Positions 10,637-18,950 of a stretch of DNA of 64,000 bases are shown piece after piece. The stretch's first letter is position 1, and each line of letters opens with the position of its first letter. Position numbers and translations under genes: made by a program. The notes under the pieces were generated by a model, which did not search any database, was not told where the DNA came from, and saw nothing but the letters and a program-made list of their open reading frames with translations. This DNA is from DATMER01 sp963844885 (GTDB taxonomy: Bacteria; Acidobacteriota; Thermoanaerobaculia; Multivoradales; UBA5704): positions 87,405-151,404 of the forward strand of contig CAWJQA010000019.1 of assembly GCA_963844885.1 (NCBI GenBank), read 5' to 3'.

Positions 10637-11086
10637 GCTTCGTGATTCCGGCCCACCCGTCGGCCATCCTGATGCAGACGAAGGCGTACGACTTCGACAC
10701 CAGCGAGTTTCCGTTCATGCCCTGCGGCGTGCCGGCCCCGCCGGACGACCCGAGGGTGCCGAAGATTACCGTCACCACAGCGGTGGTGAGCGGAGAAACC
10801 TTGTCCTCCAACCTCGCTGCGGTGGAGTGGACCTCGATTCCCACCACGCTGGTCTATACGGGAGCCCAGGTCGGGGAGTACAGTGACCCCATGCATCTCG
10901 CCGCCCGCCTGACGGAGAGCGCCACCGGGCAACCGCTCACCGGGAGAACCCTCGCTTTCGTTCTCGACTCGCAAACGGCCACCGCCGTCACCGGTGCGGA
11001 TGGCACGGCCACCGTTGAAATCGTTCCCGCTGGCCTGCCGGGAACCACGCCGCTCGCCGGCCGAACTATCACATTCCGCCATCTAT
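10637..11086 (+). pseudogene. Rearranged duplicate of RHS gene segments
   Basis: This stretch is about 90-95 percent identical by eye to three separated parts of the upstream RHS gene joined together. About 10637-10778 matches 6646-6788, about 10780-11060 matches 7733-8013, and about 11060-11082 resembles 8174-8200. The intervening parts are deleted. It encodes part of the 145-residue domain and Ig-like domains but has no start and no RHS core end. It runs directly into the stop of the minus-strand membrane protein, so it is debris of a duplicated or displaced RHS tail. Confidence 0.8.
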
Positions 11087-11931
11087 GTGAAGTCACGCTG
11101 TTGATCAAGTCGGAGGGCTTGGGAGGGCCGCACGGCCGGCCGCGTCAGGGTGGCGACAACGATCAGTCCCAGGAACGCCGACGCGGCTCTCGTCGCGTAG
11201 AACGGCCCGCCGTTGGTCACATAGCTGCAGGCCGGGAAGTAGAGGCTGTACCAGTCGTGGAGTAGAAAGGCTTCCAGAAACAGGAACGTCCCGCGGTAGA
11301 GGCCCGCCACCAGGAGCCCACCGCCTCTCGTGAAGAGGAGGGCGAGGGAGATCTCGCGGCAGAGGGCGGTTACCAGCGAAGCGGCCACGAAGCTCGGATC
11401 CCGGACCTCGCCGGGCACGATCGCCGGCAGGGAGAGCGCGAGGCCCACCGCCACCGAGATGGCGATGGCCGCGGTACCCGCCTCGGGCGGCAGGAACCGG
11501 CGCCAGCCGGTGTAGATCGCGCCGCGTAGCGCGCGCTCCCATCCCCAGATCCCCAACGCGAGGCAGGCCGGCAAGGCCCAGGCGGCGGTCAGCGCGAGCG
11601 GCGCCAGGCTCACCTGCCGGGCGCCGGCGGTGAAGGTGGCCCAGTCGGTCCAGGCGCTGGCGCCGAGGAAGCTCTGGTCCGCGGCGAAGCCGAGCGCCGC
11701 CGCCGCGAGGACGACCAGGCGCCGCGGCAGGGTTCCGGACGGCCCCTCGCCGTCCGCCCGGGGAAGCCGGGGACGGATGAGAATCGAGAGGATCAGCGCC
11801 GCCACGGGCACGCCCCAAAGCACGGCGAGACGATAGGTGTCCACGTCGCCGATCAAGGCCGCGGTCCGCGGCAAGGCGAGGCCCACCCCGGCGGCCAGGA
11901 GCAGGATCGTCAGGAGGGCCGTACGAATCAT
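11083..11931 (-). CDS. Polytopic membrane protein of unknown function
   Basis: 282 residues, very hydrophobic, with about seven or eight predicted membrane segments; the first is LLTILLLAAGVGLALP. There is no motif I recognise. The start codon overlaps the stop of the short upstream frame in TAATG (11929-11933), suggesting coupled translation. Its 3' end abuts the RHS debris, and the last residues (LRLDQQRDFT) may have been altered by that rearrangement, so the native C-terminus could be longer. Confidence 0.6.
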   Translation of the reverse strand: MIRTALLTILLLAAGVGLALPRTAALIGDVDTYRLAVLWGVPVAALILSILIRPRLPRADGEGPSGTLPRRLVVLAAAALGFAADQSFLGASAWTDWATFTAGARQVSLAPLALTAAWALPACLALGIWGWERALRGAIYTGWRRFLPPEAGTAAIAISVAVGLALSLPAIVPGEVRDPSFVAASLVTALCREISLALLFTRGGGLLVAGLYRGTFLFLEAFLLHDWYSLYFPACSYVTNGGPFYATRAASAFLGLIVVATLTRPAVRPSQALRLDQQRDFT

Positions 11932-12098
11932 TACAGACAGGCGGGCAGACCGATCTGGCCGGCCACGTAGTCACCCTTCCGGCTGCGGCAGTCGAGCTGC
12001 AGGGCGAATTTCATTTCGGTCACGAAGCTCACAGACTTCCCCTCCCGGCCGCTCGCGGCCAACTCGCTTCCGCGCCGATCATAGAACAGACGGTGCAT
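11931..12098 (-). CDS. Short ORF coupled to the membrane protein
   Basis: A 55-residue frame starting MHRLFYDRRGSEL and ending GQIGLPACL at a TAA that overlaps the next ATG (TAATG). It contains FVTEMKFALQLDCRSRKGDY and two cysteines. No clear ribosome binding site was seen. It may be a genuine small protein translated together with the membrane protein, or the C-terminal remnant of a longer gene. I do not recognise it. Confidence 0.35.
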   Translation of the reverse strand: MHRLFYDRRGSELAASGREGKSVSFVTEMKFALQLDCRSRKGDYVAGQIGLPACL

Positions 12099-12123
12099 GT
12101 CATGCCCGGATTGTGCTTTTTCT

Positions 12124-12150
12124 CCCTCTCCCCCGGCACGGGGGAGAGGG
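12124..12150 (-). terminator. GC-rich hairpin downstream of the PLD gene
   Basis: An 11-bp perfect stem (CCCTCTCCCCC at 12124-12134 with GGGGGAGAGGG at 12140-12150, 5-nt loop) lies just past the stop of the phospholipase-D gene. A close relative of its right half plus GGGATCAA recurs inside a coding region at about 46.10 kb, so it belongs to a dispersed repeat as well as being able to end transcription. Confidence 0.55.
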
Positions 12151-12159
12151 GGAATGGGA

Positions 12160-13434
12160 TCAAAGCTGCCCGCTCAGAAGATAGCACGCGCCGTCGAGCA
12201 CCCGGTGCCAGAGGGAACGGCCGCACCAGGCCTCGCACTCGAGCTCGATGCAGCTCTTCAGGTCGTGCTCGAAGGCATTCTTGAGCTCGGCGGCGATCCC
12301 TTCGTCGACGATGCCCACTCCCGCCTCCTCGTTGATGTCGAAGGAGCGGTCGTCCAGGTTGGTCGAGCCGACGTGCGACCAGATCCCGTCGATGACCATG
12401 ACCTTCTGGTGGATCAGCGTCGTCTGGTGCTCGTAAAGCTTGATCCCGCGGCGCAGCAGATCCTCGAAATGATGGTGCGCGGCATGCTTGACCACCGCGC
12501 TGTCGCTGACCGGGCCGGGAATCATGACCCGGACATCCACGCCGCGCTGGACCGCCCTGCGCAGGAGCTCACAGGACTCGTCGTCCGGGATGAAATAGGG
12601 GTTCTGGATCAGCAGCTCCTTTTGCGCCGAGGCGATGGCCATCTTGTACATCAGCTCCAGGTCGGAGATCCCGCCCAGGGGGGCGCCGGAGAGCATGTGC
12701 ATCCGCATCCCGCCTTCGGGCCCGAGGTGTGGAAAGTATTTCTCCCCCACCAGGACCTCTCCGGTCTCCTCCACCCAGTGCTGCGAGAAGACCGACTGCA
12801 CCGCGTTGACGATCGGCCCCTTCAGGAGGACGCCGGTGTCGCGCCAGTGCTTCCGGTCCTGGCCGCGGCCCGTCCACTGGTGGGCCACGCCGTGACCGCA
12901 GACGAAGGCGGTGCGGCCGTCGAAGACCGCGAGCTTGCGATGGGTGCGCTTGTTGAGCTGGCCGATGTCGACGACGCGGAGGGGATGGTAACGCTTGATC
13001 TTGCAGCCGGCATCTTTCATCTGCTTGAGCAGGCGCCGGCTCATCTTCAGGGAGCCGACGGCGTCGAGCATGAGGCGGACCTCGACGCCGTCGCGGGCCT
13101 TGGCCGCGAGCGCGCCGCCCACCTGGCGGCAGACGTCGCCCCGCCACCAGACATAGGTTTCGTAGTGGATGCACTCCTTCGCCGCGGCGATCTCGCGGAG
13201 GAGGAGCGGAAAAAAGCCTTCCCCGTCCTGGAAGATCTCGCCGTGGTTGCCTTCCTGGACGACCGCCCGCGTCATACCCGCGATCGAAAGGAGGGCCTCC
13301 TCGAAGCTGTCGATGTCCGGCACTTTGACTTTGAATGGGCGCTCGCGCAGGTTGTTCCAGAGCATCAGGCCGAGCAGCGCGAGGGTGAGCCCCATCGCGG
13401 CCAGCAGCCAGATCGGAACGTGGATCATTCCCAT
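12160..13434 (-). CDS. Phospholipase D / cardiolipin synthase-family protein, intact copy
   Basis: 424 residues with one N-terminal membrane anchor (PIWLLAAMGLTLALLGLML) and two PLD domains. Both HKD motifs are complete: HRKLAVFD in the first half and HQKVMVID in the second, each followed by the usual G(S/C)xN-like region (VGSTN). Enzymes of this family join or transfer phosphatidyl groups at the inner membrane, typically making cardiolipin. It follows a paralogue (13445-14717) by about 10 bp and an endonuclease/exonuclease/phosphatase gene, all on the minus strand, so the three probably form an operon. Substrate is not determined by sequence. Confidence 0.85.
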   Translation of the reverse strand: MGMIHVPIWLLAAMGLTLALLGLMLWNNLRERPFKVKVPDIDSFEEALLSIAGMTRAVVQEGNHGEIFQDGEGFFPLLLREIAAAKECIHYETYVWWRGDVCRQVGGALAAKARDGVEVRLMLDAVGSLKMSRRLLKQMKDAGCKIKRYHPLRVVDIGQLNKRTHRKLAVFDGRTAFVCGHGVAHQWTGRGQDRKHWRDTGVLLKGPIVNAVQSVFSQHWVEETGEVLVGEKYFPHLGPEGGMRMHMLSGAPLGGISDLELMYKMAIASAQKELLIQNPYFIPDDESCELLRRAVQRGVDVRVMIPGPVSDSAVVKHAAHHHFEDLLRRGIKLYEHQTTLIHQKVMVIDGIWSHVGSTNLDDRSFDINEEAGVGIVDEGIAAELKNAFEHDLKSCIELECEAWCGRSLWHRVLDGACYLLSGQL

Positions 13435-13444
13435 CTCTCGCTTT

Positions 13445-14717
13445 TCAAAGCTGCCCGCTGAGCAGATAGCAGGCGCGGTCGATCATCCGGTGACGGAACG
13501 TGCAGCGCTTCTTCCAGGTGTCCGGGGTGACTTCGACGCAATTCTTCCGGTCGTCCTCGAACGCCTTCTTCAGAACCTCGGCGCAGGCGGGATCGATGAT
13601 CCCCAGCCCGGCCTCCTCGTTGATTTCGAACGACCGGTCGTCGAAGTTGGAGGAGCCCACGTGGCACCACTGCCCGTCGATGACCAGGATTTTCTGACTG
13701 ACGAGCGTCTTCTGGTTCTCGTAGAGATGCACGCCGCAGTCGAGCAGCTCCCGGAAATAGCGATGGCCGGCGTGCGCGACGACGGGGCTGTCCGTGACCG
13801 GGCCGGGCACCATGATGTGGACACCGACCCCGCGCGCCACCGCCCTCTTCACCAGGCGGATCGTCTCGAGGCTCGGAACGAAATAGGGGTTCTGGATGAG
13901 CAGCTCCTTCTGGACCGTGGCCAGCGCCATCTGGAACAGGAGCTCCAGGTCGGAGAAGCTCGCGAGAGAGGCACCGGCGAGGACGTGCATGCGCACATCG
14001 CCCGCCGGCTCCAGGTGTGGAAAGTGTTTTTCGCCGACCAGGATCTCCCCGGTCTCCTCCACCCAGTGCTGCGCGAAAACCGACTGGAGCGGATTGACGA
14101 CCGGACCCGTCACGCGCACACCGGTGTCGCGCCAGTGCTCCCGGTCCTGGCCGTCGCCGGTCCACCGCGGCGCGATGCCGTGCCCGCAGACGTAGCCGAT
14201 CCTGCCGTCGACCACCGCCATGTTGCGGTGAGTCCGCTTGTTGAGCTGGCCGATGTCGCGCCACCGCAACGCATGGTAGAAGGCCACCTTGACGCCGGCC
14301 TCCCGCATGCGCTCGAACTGGCCGCGGTCGCTCTTGCTCGGAGCCCATGGCGTCGACCATGAGACGGACTTCGACTCCCTGGCGGGCGCGGCCGGAAAGG
14401 GCCTCCTCCATCTCGTCACAGATGGCGCCTTTCTCCCACACAAAGGTTTCGTAATGGATCGCCTCCCGGGCCGCGGCGAAGTCGGCGAAGAGGGCGGGAA
14501 AGTAGCCGTCGCCGTTCTGCACGATCTCGGCGGCATTGCCTTGCAGGATGACCGCCCGCGTCATACCGGCGATCGAAGGCAGAGCCTCCTCTAAATCGTC
14601 CAGGTCCGGGACCTTGACCCGGAACGGGCGCTCGCGCAGGTTGGTCCACAGCATCAGCCCTACCAAGCCGATCGCCAGGCCCATCACGACGAGCACCCAG
14701 ATCGGGATTTCCACCAT
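13445..14717 (-). CDS. PLD-family paralogue with degenerate catalytic motifs
   Basis: Same architecture and length as the downstream copy: an N-terminal anchor (PIWVLVVMGLAIGLVGLML) and two PLD domains, both copies ending in ACYLLSGQL. The frame is interrupted once by an extra base near 14339 after a serine codon, which I treat as a consensus error. Both active-site motifs are changed: motif 1 reads HRNMAVVD (Lys replaced by Asn) and motif 2 reads VSQKILVID (His replaced by Ser, AGT codon). With the essential histidine of one half gone, phosphatidyl transfer is unlikely. It may be a partner or regulator of the intact copy. Spacing to the gene before it is 3 bp. Confidence 0.8.
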
Positions 14718-14720
14718 CGA

Positions 14721-15437
14721 TCACCTCGGGTCGGTCCGGTGCAGCTCGACGAGAACGGGCCAGTGGTCGGACGGCCCCGCCTGGACGACGGTCAACTCGT
14801 GCGTCGTCCATCCTGGATCGGCCAGGACCCAGTCGATCCGCCGGCGCAGGATACGATGGGTGCGGACCGCCGTCTCACCGCACAGCCGAAAGATTTCGGC
14901 GGCCATGAGCGTTTTCAGCTCGGGTGCGTGGGGCGGAGCGTTGAAATCTCCGGCCAGGACGAAAGGTCCGCCGGACTGCCGGAGCCTTTCGAGGAGGCTC
15001 TCGGCTTGCATGGTCCGTGCCGGGCCGCTCAAGCGAAAGCCGGCGGCGAGGTGGGTAACGAAGAAATCGATCTCGGGCACCAAACCCGGGAAGGCGATGC
15101 GGGTGTGGAGCACGGTCCGCGGCTCGCCCGGTCCGGCCAGGGGGACGACTTCCGAGGCGCGGATCTCACCCCGGGTGAGCACGGCGTTGCCGAATTCCTC
15201 GCCCTCCCGGCCGAAGCTGCGGCCGAACCGCAGCTCCATGCCGGTCAGCTCCGCCAGAATGGCGGCCTGGTCCTCATGGCGGGCGGTCCAGCCGCCGCGG
15301 TGGACCTCCTGGAGACCGACCACGTCCGGGCCGGTCTGCTCGATGACCCGGGCGATCCAGTGCGGATAGCGCCCGCTCAGCCGGTGGGCCCGGCCGTGGA
15401 TGTTATAAGAGAGGACGCGCAGGCGGAACGGCTCCAT
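14721..15437 (-). CDS. Endonuclease/exonuclease/phosphatase-family protein
   Basis: 238 residues from the ATG at 15437; a longer open frame upstream overlaps the next gene and is not needed. It shows the fold's signature blocks in order: LRVLSYNIHG, DVVGLQEVH, FFVTHLAAG, VLAGDFNAPP (metal and catalytic Asp/Asn), RRRIDWVLA and SDHWPVLVEL (catalytic Asp-His). Members cut phosphodiester or phosphoester bonds in nucleic acids, inositol phosphates or lipids. There is no signal peptide. Being first in an operon with two PLD-family genes hints at a phospholipid or phosphodiester substrate, which is inference. Confidence 0.8.
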   Translation of the reverse strand: MEPFRLRVLSYNIHGRAHRLSGRYPHWIARVIEQTGPDVVGLQEVHRGGWTARHEDQAAILAELTGMELRFGRSFGREGEEFGNAVLTRGEIRASEVVPLAGPGEPRTVLHTRIAFPGLVPEIDFFVTHLAAGFRLSGPARTMQAESLLERLRQSGGPFVLAGDFNAPPHAPELKTLMAAEIFRLCGETAVRTHRILRRRIDWVLADPGWTTHELTVVQAGPSDHWPVLVELHRTDPR

Positions 15438-15478
15438 GGCCGTTCCGCGTTGCGAAAGACATGCCCGGGGCTCGGGCT

Positions 15479-16804
15479 TCACGGGCAGGTCGGAAACGCG
15501 CTCGTGTCCTGGACCGGCGGCGCCGCCGTGCCGAGCGGGTTGTAATAGACCTGGGTCATGCCGGTCTGCGAATCGATCACGGTGACGATGAGCTCGACGT
15601 TGGTGGTCGCGGCGTAGAACACCCAGTATTTGTTGCCCACGGATGGATCGCAGGCGTTGAGCACCTTGACCAGCAGCTCGAGGTTGGTCGGGCTGAAGAA
15701 ATAGAAAAGACCGGAGTCGGGCGCGGAGTCGATCGGCACGGCCGTGGCGTCGCCGCTCGCCGTGGAGCTGCGCCAGTGGACCTGGGCCTGGAAGCGGCCG
15801 TTGTTCACGCAGAGGGCCGTCGAGCTGGGCACGCACGGCGCGATCGGCGCTTCGGTGGCCGCGCGGGCCTCGTTGGAATACGCGGAGGCGCCGGCACCGT
15901 TCTCGGCCCGGATGCGGAAGACGTAGCCGGTCGCCGGGGTGAGGCCGCCGACGATGGCGCCGGTCTCGTTCTGGCCGGCGCTCGCCACCTGCGCGAAGGT
16001 GCCGTTCACGGTCTTCATCTCGATGCGGTAGCCGGTCTCGCCGCTCGCGTCGGTCCAGCTCAGCATGACTTCGGTGGTCGAGTGGCCGTGGGCCTGAAGG
16101 TTGGACGGAGCGGTGGGCGGGGTGCCGCCCGCGTCATCGTCCTGGATGGTCACGGTGGCGCTCTTGCCGGCGTTGTCGATCGTGGCTCCGCCGGTGGCGC
16201 CGCTCAAGGTGACGAGGACCGTCTCGTTGGGCTCGGCGAGCGCATCCTCCTTCGTGACCACGGTCAAGCTCTTGACGGCGCTGTCTTTGTCGGCCCAGGA
16301 GAGGGTGCCCGAGGCGGCCGTGAAGTCCGACGCCGAGGCGGTGCCGGCGGCGACGGCATAATTCACGGACACCGGGCCGTCGTCGCCGTTCAGGCGCAGG
16401 ACGCGGACGGTGAGCGACTCGCCTTCCTGAACCGAATAGGCTGCCTGCTCCAGCTTGAGGCTGCCGTGCTGGTCTCCGCCTCCCCCGCCGTCCTCGACGG
16501 TCACGGTCCCTTTCATGAACGACGGATGGACGTCGCAGTGGAAGGGGAAGGTTCCGGCGGCGGTGAACGTATGAGATAACGTCCACGGGGCGGAGCTGAC
16601 CGGCGTGAAGAAGGTGGTGCCGTCGTCGCTCGCCACGTTGTGGGTGCCGTTGATCTTCGTCCACACCACGGTGTCACCCACCTGGATGTTGACGGTGTCG
16701 GGGGAGAATTCGAAGTTCTGCACCGTGATCTGGACGGTAGCCGCCCGGGCGGCCGGAGCGAAGAGCAGGAGAGCGAGGACGGGGAGCAGTCGGGGCTTTC
16801 TCAT
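15479..16804 (-). CDS. Secreted cupredoxin with Calx-beta and fibronectin-III domains
   Basis: 441 residues with a signal peptide (LLPVLALLLFAPAARA). Residues about 22-105 form a plastocyanin-like copper domain, with NGTHNV supplying one His and FPFHCDVHPSFMKG supplying the Cys, His and Met cluster of a type-1 copper site. A Gly-rich linker leads to a Calx-beta domain (about 115-215), then a fibronectin type III domain (about 220-310, with GYRIEMK and YVFRIRAENGAG), then an unfamiliar C-terminal domain with paired cysteines. It is probably an exported electron-transfer or copper-binding surface protein. No partner oxidase is adjacent. Confidence 0.75.
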   Translation of the reverse strand: MRKPRLLPVLALLLFAPAARAATVQITVQNFEFSPDTVNIQVGDTVVWTKINGTHNVASDDGTTFFTPVSSAPWTLSHTFTAAGTFPFHCDVHPSFMKGTVTVEDGGGGGDQHGSLKLEQAAYSVQEGESLTVRVLRLNGDDGPVSVNYAVAAGTASASDFTAASGTLSWADKDSAVKSLTVVTKEDALAEPNETVLVTLSGATGGATIDNAGKSATVTIQDDDAGGTPPTAPSNLQAHGHSTTEVMLSWTDASGETGYRIEMKTVNGTFAQVASAGQNETGAIVGGLTPATGYVFRIRAENGAGASAYSNEARAATEAPIAPCVPSSTALCVNNGRFQAQVHWRSSTASGDATAVPIDSAPDSGLFYFFSPTNLELLVKVLNACDPSVGNKYWVFYAATTNVELIVTVIDSQTGMTQVYYNPLGTAAPPVQDTSAFPTCP

Positions 16805-16880
16805 GGCGGCGCCTCCTCCAGTGTCGGTAAAAGCTCGTCTATGATTGGGAGTCTACTCGCAACCGTTCCAGGAGGGAGCC

Positions 16881-18095
16881 ATGGCGCGCAACGGTCGCCG
16901 GACGAGGGTCGGCAAGCGGTTTCACCAGCCGGGCACGGCCCCGGGGACGCTGAAGGCCGCGGAGAGGAGGATGGACCAGGTGCGGGTCTCGGTGATGGAC
17001 TACAGTCCGGACCACCTGGAGGAAAAGGATGTGACCCGCGTCGAGGAGCTGGCCGCGTACCGCGACAGCCCGACGGTGACCTGGATCAATGTCGACGGCC
17101 TGCACGACGTGGCGTTGGTAGAGGCTATCGGCAAGCACTTCGGCTTCCACCCCCTGGCTCTGGAAGACATCCTCAACTGCGGCCAGCGGCCGAAGATCGA
17201 GGACTACGGCAACCACCACTTCCTCGTCATGAAGTCGCTGATCCACGGCGGCCGGCTGGGTACGGAACAGATCAGCTTCTTCCTGGCGGGCAACTTCGTC
17301 ATCACGTTCCAGGAGATTCCCGGCGACTCGTTCGAGGCGGTGCGCGAGCGCATCCGGCGCGGCAAGGGGCTGATCCGCAAGTCGGGTCCCGACTACCTGG
17401 CATACGCCCTGATCGACGCCCTGGTGGACGAGTTCTTCCCGATCCTCGAGCGGTTCGGCGAGCAGATCGAGGCGCTGGAGGCGGAGCTGCTGATCAACCC
17501 GTCGCGGCGCACCATCCAGGAGGTCCACCGCATCAAGCGCGAGCTGCTCATGCTGCGGCGCACGGCCTGGCCGGAGCGGGACGTGATCAGCGCCATGCAG
17601 CGCGAAGAGTCGGACGTCATCCACCGCGAGACCCAGGTCTTCCTGCGCGACTGCTACGACCACACGATCCAGATCATCGACATGATCGAAACCTACCGCG
17701 ACCTCGCCGCCGGCATGCTCGACATCTATCTGTCGAGCGTCAGCAACCGGATGAACGAGATCATGAAGGTGCTGACGATCATTTCGACGATCTTCATCCC
17801 GCTGAACTTCATCGCCGGGGTCTACGGGATGAACTTCCACACCGGCAGCGAGCACCCGCTGAACATGCCGGAGCTCGACTGGCCCTGGGGCTACCCCTTC
17901 GCCCTCGGCATGATGGCGACGGTGGCGCTGCTGCTGGTGTTCTACTTCAAGCGCAAGGGCTGGCTCACCGCGGACCGCCGCCCCGAGGCGGATATCTCGC
18001 CGCCGGATGGCGCGGGCGGCGGAGAGGGAGGCACCGCGGGAGCGAGGCGGGCCAGCGGCGCCACCGGGAGCCCCGGCGAGCCGACGGTCTCCTGA
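16881..18095 (+). CDS. corA: CorA-family divalent metal transporter
   Basis: 404 residues from the ATG at 16881, chosen over an upstream in-frame start because CAGGAGGGAG sits just before it. The large N-terminal cytoplasmic domain is followed by the long pore helix and two C-terminal membrane segments (MKVLTIISTIFIPLNFIAGV and FALGMMATVALLLVFYF). The GMN selectivity motif is present in YGMNF. It should form a pentameric Mg2+ (or Co2+) channel in the inner membrane. The Pro/Gly-rich last 30 codons overlap the 3' end of a convergent gene by 154 bp. Confidence 0.9.
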   Translation: MARNGRRTRVGKRFHQPGTAPGTLKAAERRMDQVRVSVMDYSPDHLEEKDVTRVEELAAYRDSPTVTWINVDGLHDVALVEAIGKHFGFHPLALEDILNCGQRPKIEDYGNHHFLVMKSLIHGGRLGTEQISFFLAGNFVITFQEIPGDSFEAVRERIRRGKGLIRKSGPDYLAYALIDALVDEFFPILERFGEQIEALEAELLINPSRRTIQEVHRIKRELLMLRRTAWPERDVISAMQREESDVIHRETQVFLRDCYDHTIQIIDMIETYRDLAAGMLDIYLSSVSNRMNEIMKVLTIISTIFIPLNFIAGVYGMNFHTGSEHPLNMPELDWPWGYPFALGMMATVALLLVFYFKRKGWLTADRRPEADISPPDGAGGGEGGTAGARRASGATGSPGEPTVS

Positions 18096-18898
18096 GGGAG
18101 CAGCACCGGAGCCGCCGCCGGGGCGGCCGCGGCGTCCCGCCGGCGGATCGTCAGCTCTCTCAGAACCGACGCGGTGAGGCTTTCGATCGCGCGCGCCTCG
18201 CCGCGGGTGGATCTCTTCAGGCCACGGCCGGCGAAGACGAGCCGCGCCGGCTCCGTCTCTCCCGGGATGCCCGGCTCGCTGTCCTGGAACGCGGCGAGCG
18301 TGTCGTACCATTCGTAAATCCGGCCGAGTGCGGCGGGCTGCAGACGGGCCACCGAGGGCGCCCCACCCCACGCGCAGGTCTCGGCGCGAACCTCGCCGGT
18401 CAGGTAGACGGAGACGGTCTCGCAACTCCCCACCGAGGCTCCCCGGTGCCAGGAGAGGACCAGCCCGTAGGCGCTCTCCGCGCCGCCGGCCAGCGAAGCG
18501 GTCGCCCGCCGCGCCCATTCGACGATCATCCGCTGCTCGACCGGCCCCGGACGGAGCGGCCCCCGGCCCTGGAAGACCATCTCGCCCTGGACCAGGTGGG
18601 CGCGGAACGGAGCGTACGTACGGGCCAGGAAATGGGCCGTCTCGGCCATGCCGGGCTCCGGGTAGAGATGCGCGATGAACGGCCCGCCTCCCGTGCGGTC
18701 GGCCACGCCGCCGATACCCAGCACGACCCGGATCGGCGGGTTGCTTCCGCGCTCCCAGTCGATCACCGGGCGGCCGATCCCCGGAACCTCCGACGGCGCG
18801 GCAGCGGACTTCCCTCCGCCGGGCGGCACCGGAGCGCCGCACCCCACCGCCACGCCAGCCAAGGCCAGGAGGAAGCGAAGAGGGACAGTTCCGTTCAC
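17942..18898 (-). CDS. Putative lipoprotein of unknown function
   Basis: About 318 residues from a GTG at 18898 (a GTG at 18922 is the alternative, but it would leave little room for the divergent tetR promoter). The N-terminus LRFLLALAGVAVGCGAP has a lipobox-like cysteine. The mature part contains RVVLGIGGVADRTGGG and several Trp-rich segments but no motif I know. The C-terminal 50 codons are Ala/Pro-rich and antisense to the end of corA, so the real stop may be shared with disordered sequence. Divergent from the tetR/hcr operon. Confidence 0.55.
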   Translation of the reverse strand: MNGTVPLRFLLALAGVAVGCGAPVPPGGGKSAAAPSEVPGIGRPVIDWERGSNPPIRVVLGIGGVADRTGGGPFIAHLYPEPGMAETAHFLARTYAPFRAHLVQGEMVFQGRGPLRPGPVEQRMIVEWARRATASLAGGAESAYGLVLSWHRGASVGSCETVSVYLTGEVRAETCAWGGAPSVARLQPAALGRIYEWYDTLAAFQDSEPGIPGETEPARLVFAGRGLKRSTRGEARAIESLTASVLRELTIRRRDAAAAPAAAPVLLPQETVGSPGLPVAPLARLAPAVPPSPPPAPSGGEISASGRRSAVSQPLRLK

Positions 18899-18902
18899 GG
18901 CC

Positions 18903-18950
18903 TTTACGATACCGCAGGACACGGGTTATAATTTTGAACGATGGTTCAAA
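18903..18950 (+). promoter_or_regulatory. tetR/hcr promoter with overlapping TetR operator
   Basis: A -35-like TTTACG (18903-18908), an 18-bp spacer and a perfect TATAAT (18927-18932) put the transcription start at about 18939-18941, right on the tetR ATG at 18941, so the mRNA is probably leaderless. TTTGAACGATGGTTCAAA (18933-18950) is an 18-bp palindrome with 7-bp arms. It resembles TGAACGNNCGTTCA-type operators of TetR repressors controlling acyl-CoA and aromatic catabolism. It contains the start codon, so a bound repressor would block initiation; autorepression is likely. Confidence 0.7.

Noticed and set aside
15461..16579. 372-residue plus-strand frame antisense to the cupredoxin gene
   Set aside because: The minus strand encodes a clear signal peptide and copper motifs; the antisense frame is Gly/Arg-rich shadow sequence.
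16839..18842. 667-residue minus-strand frame across corA
   Set aside because: Antisense to a well-conserved transporter with the GMN motif; no domains.
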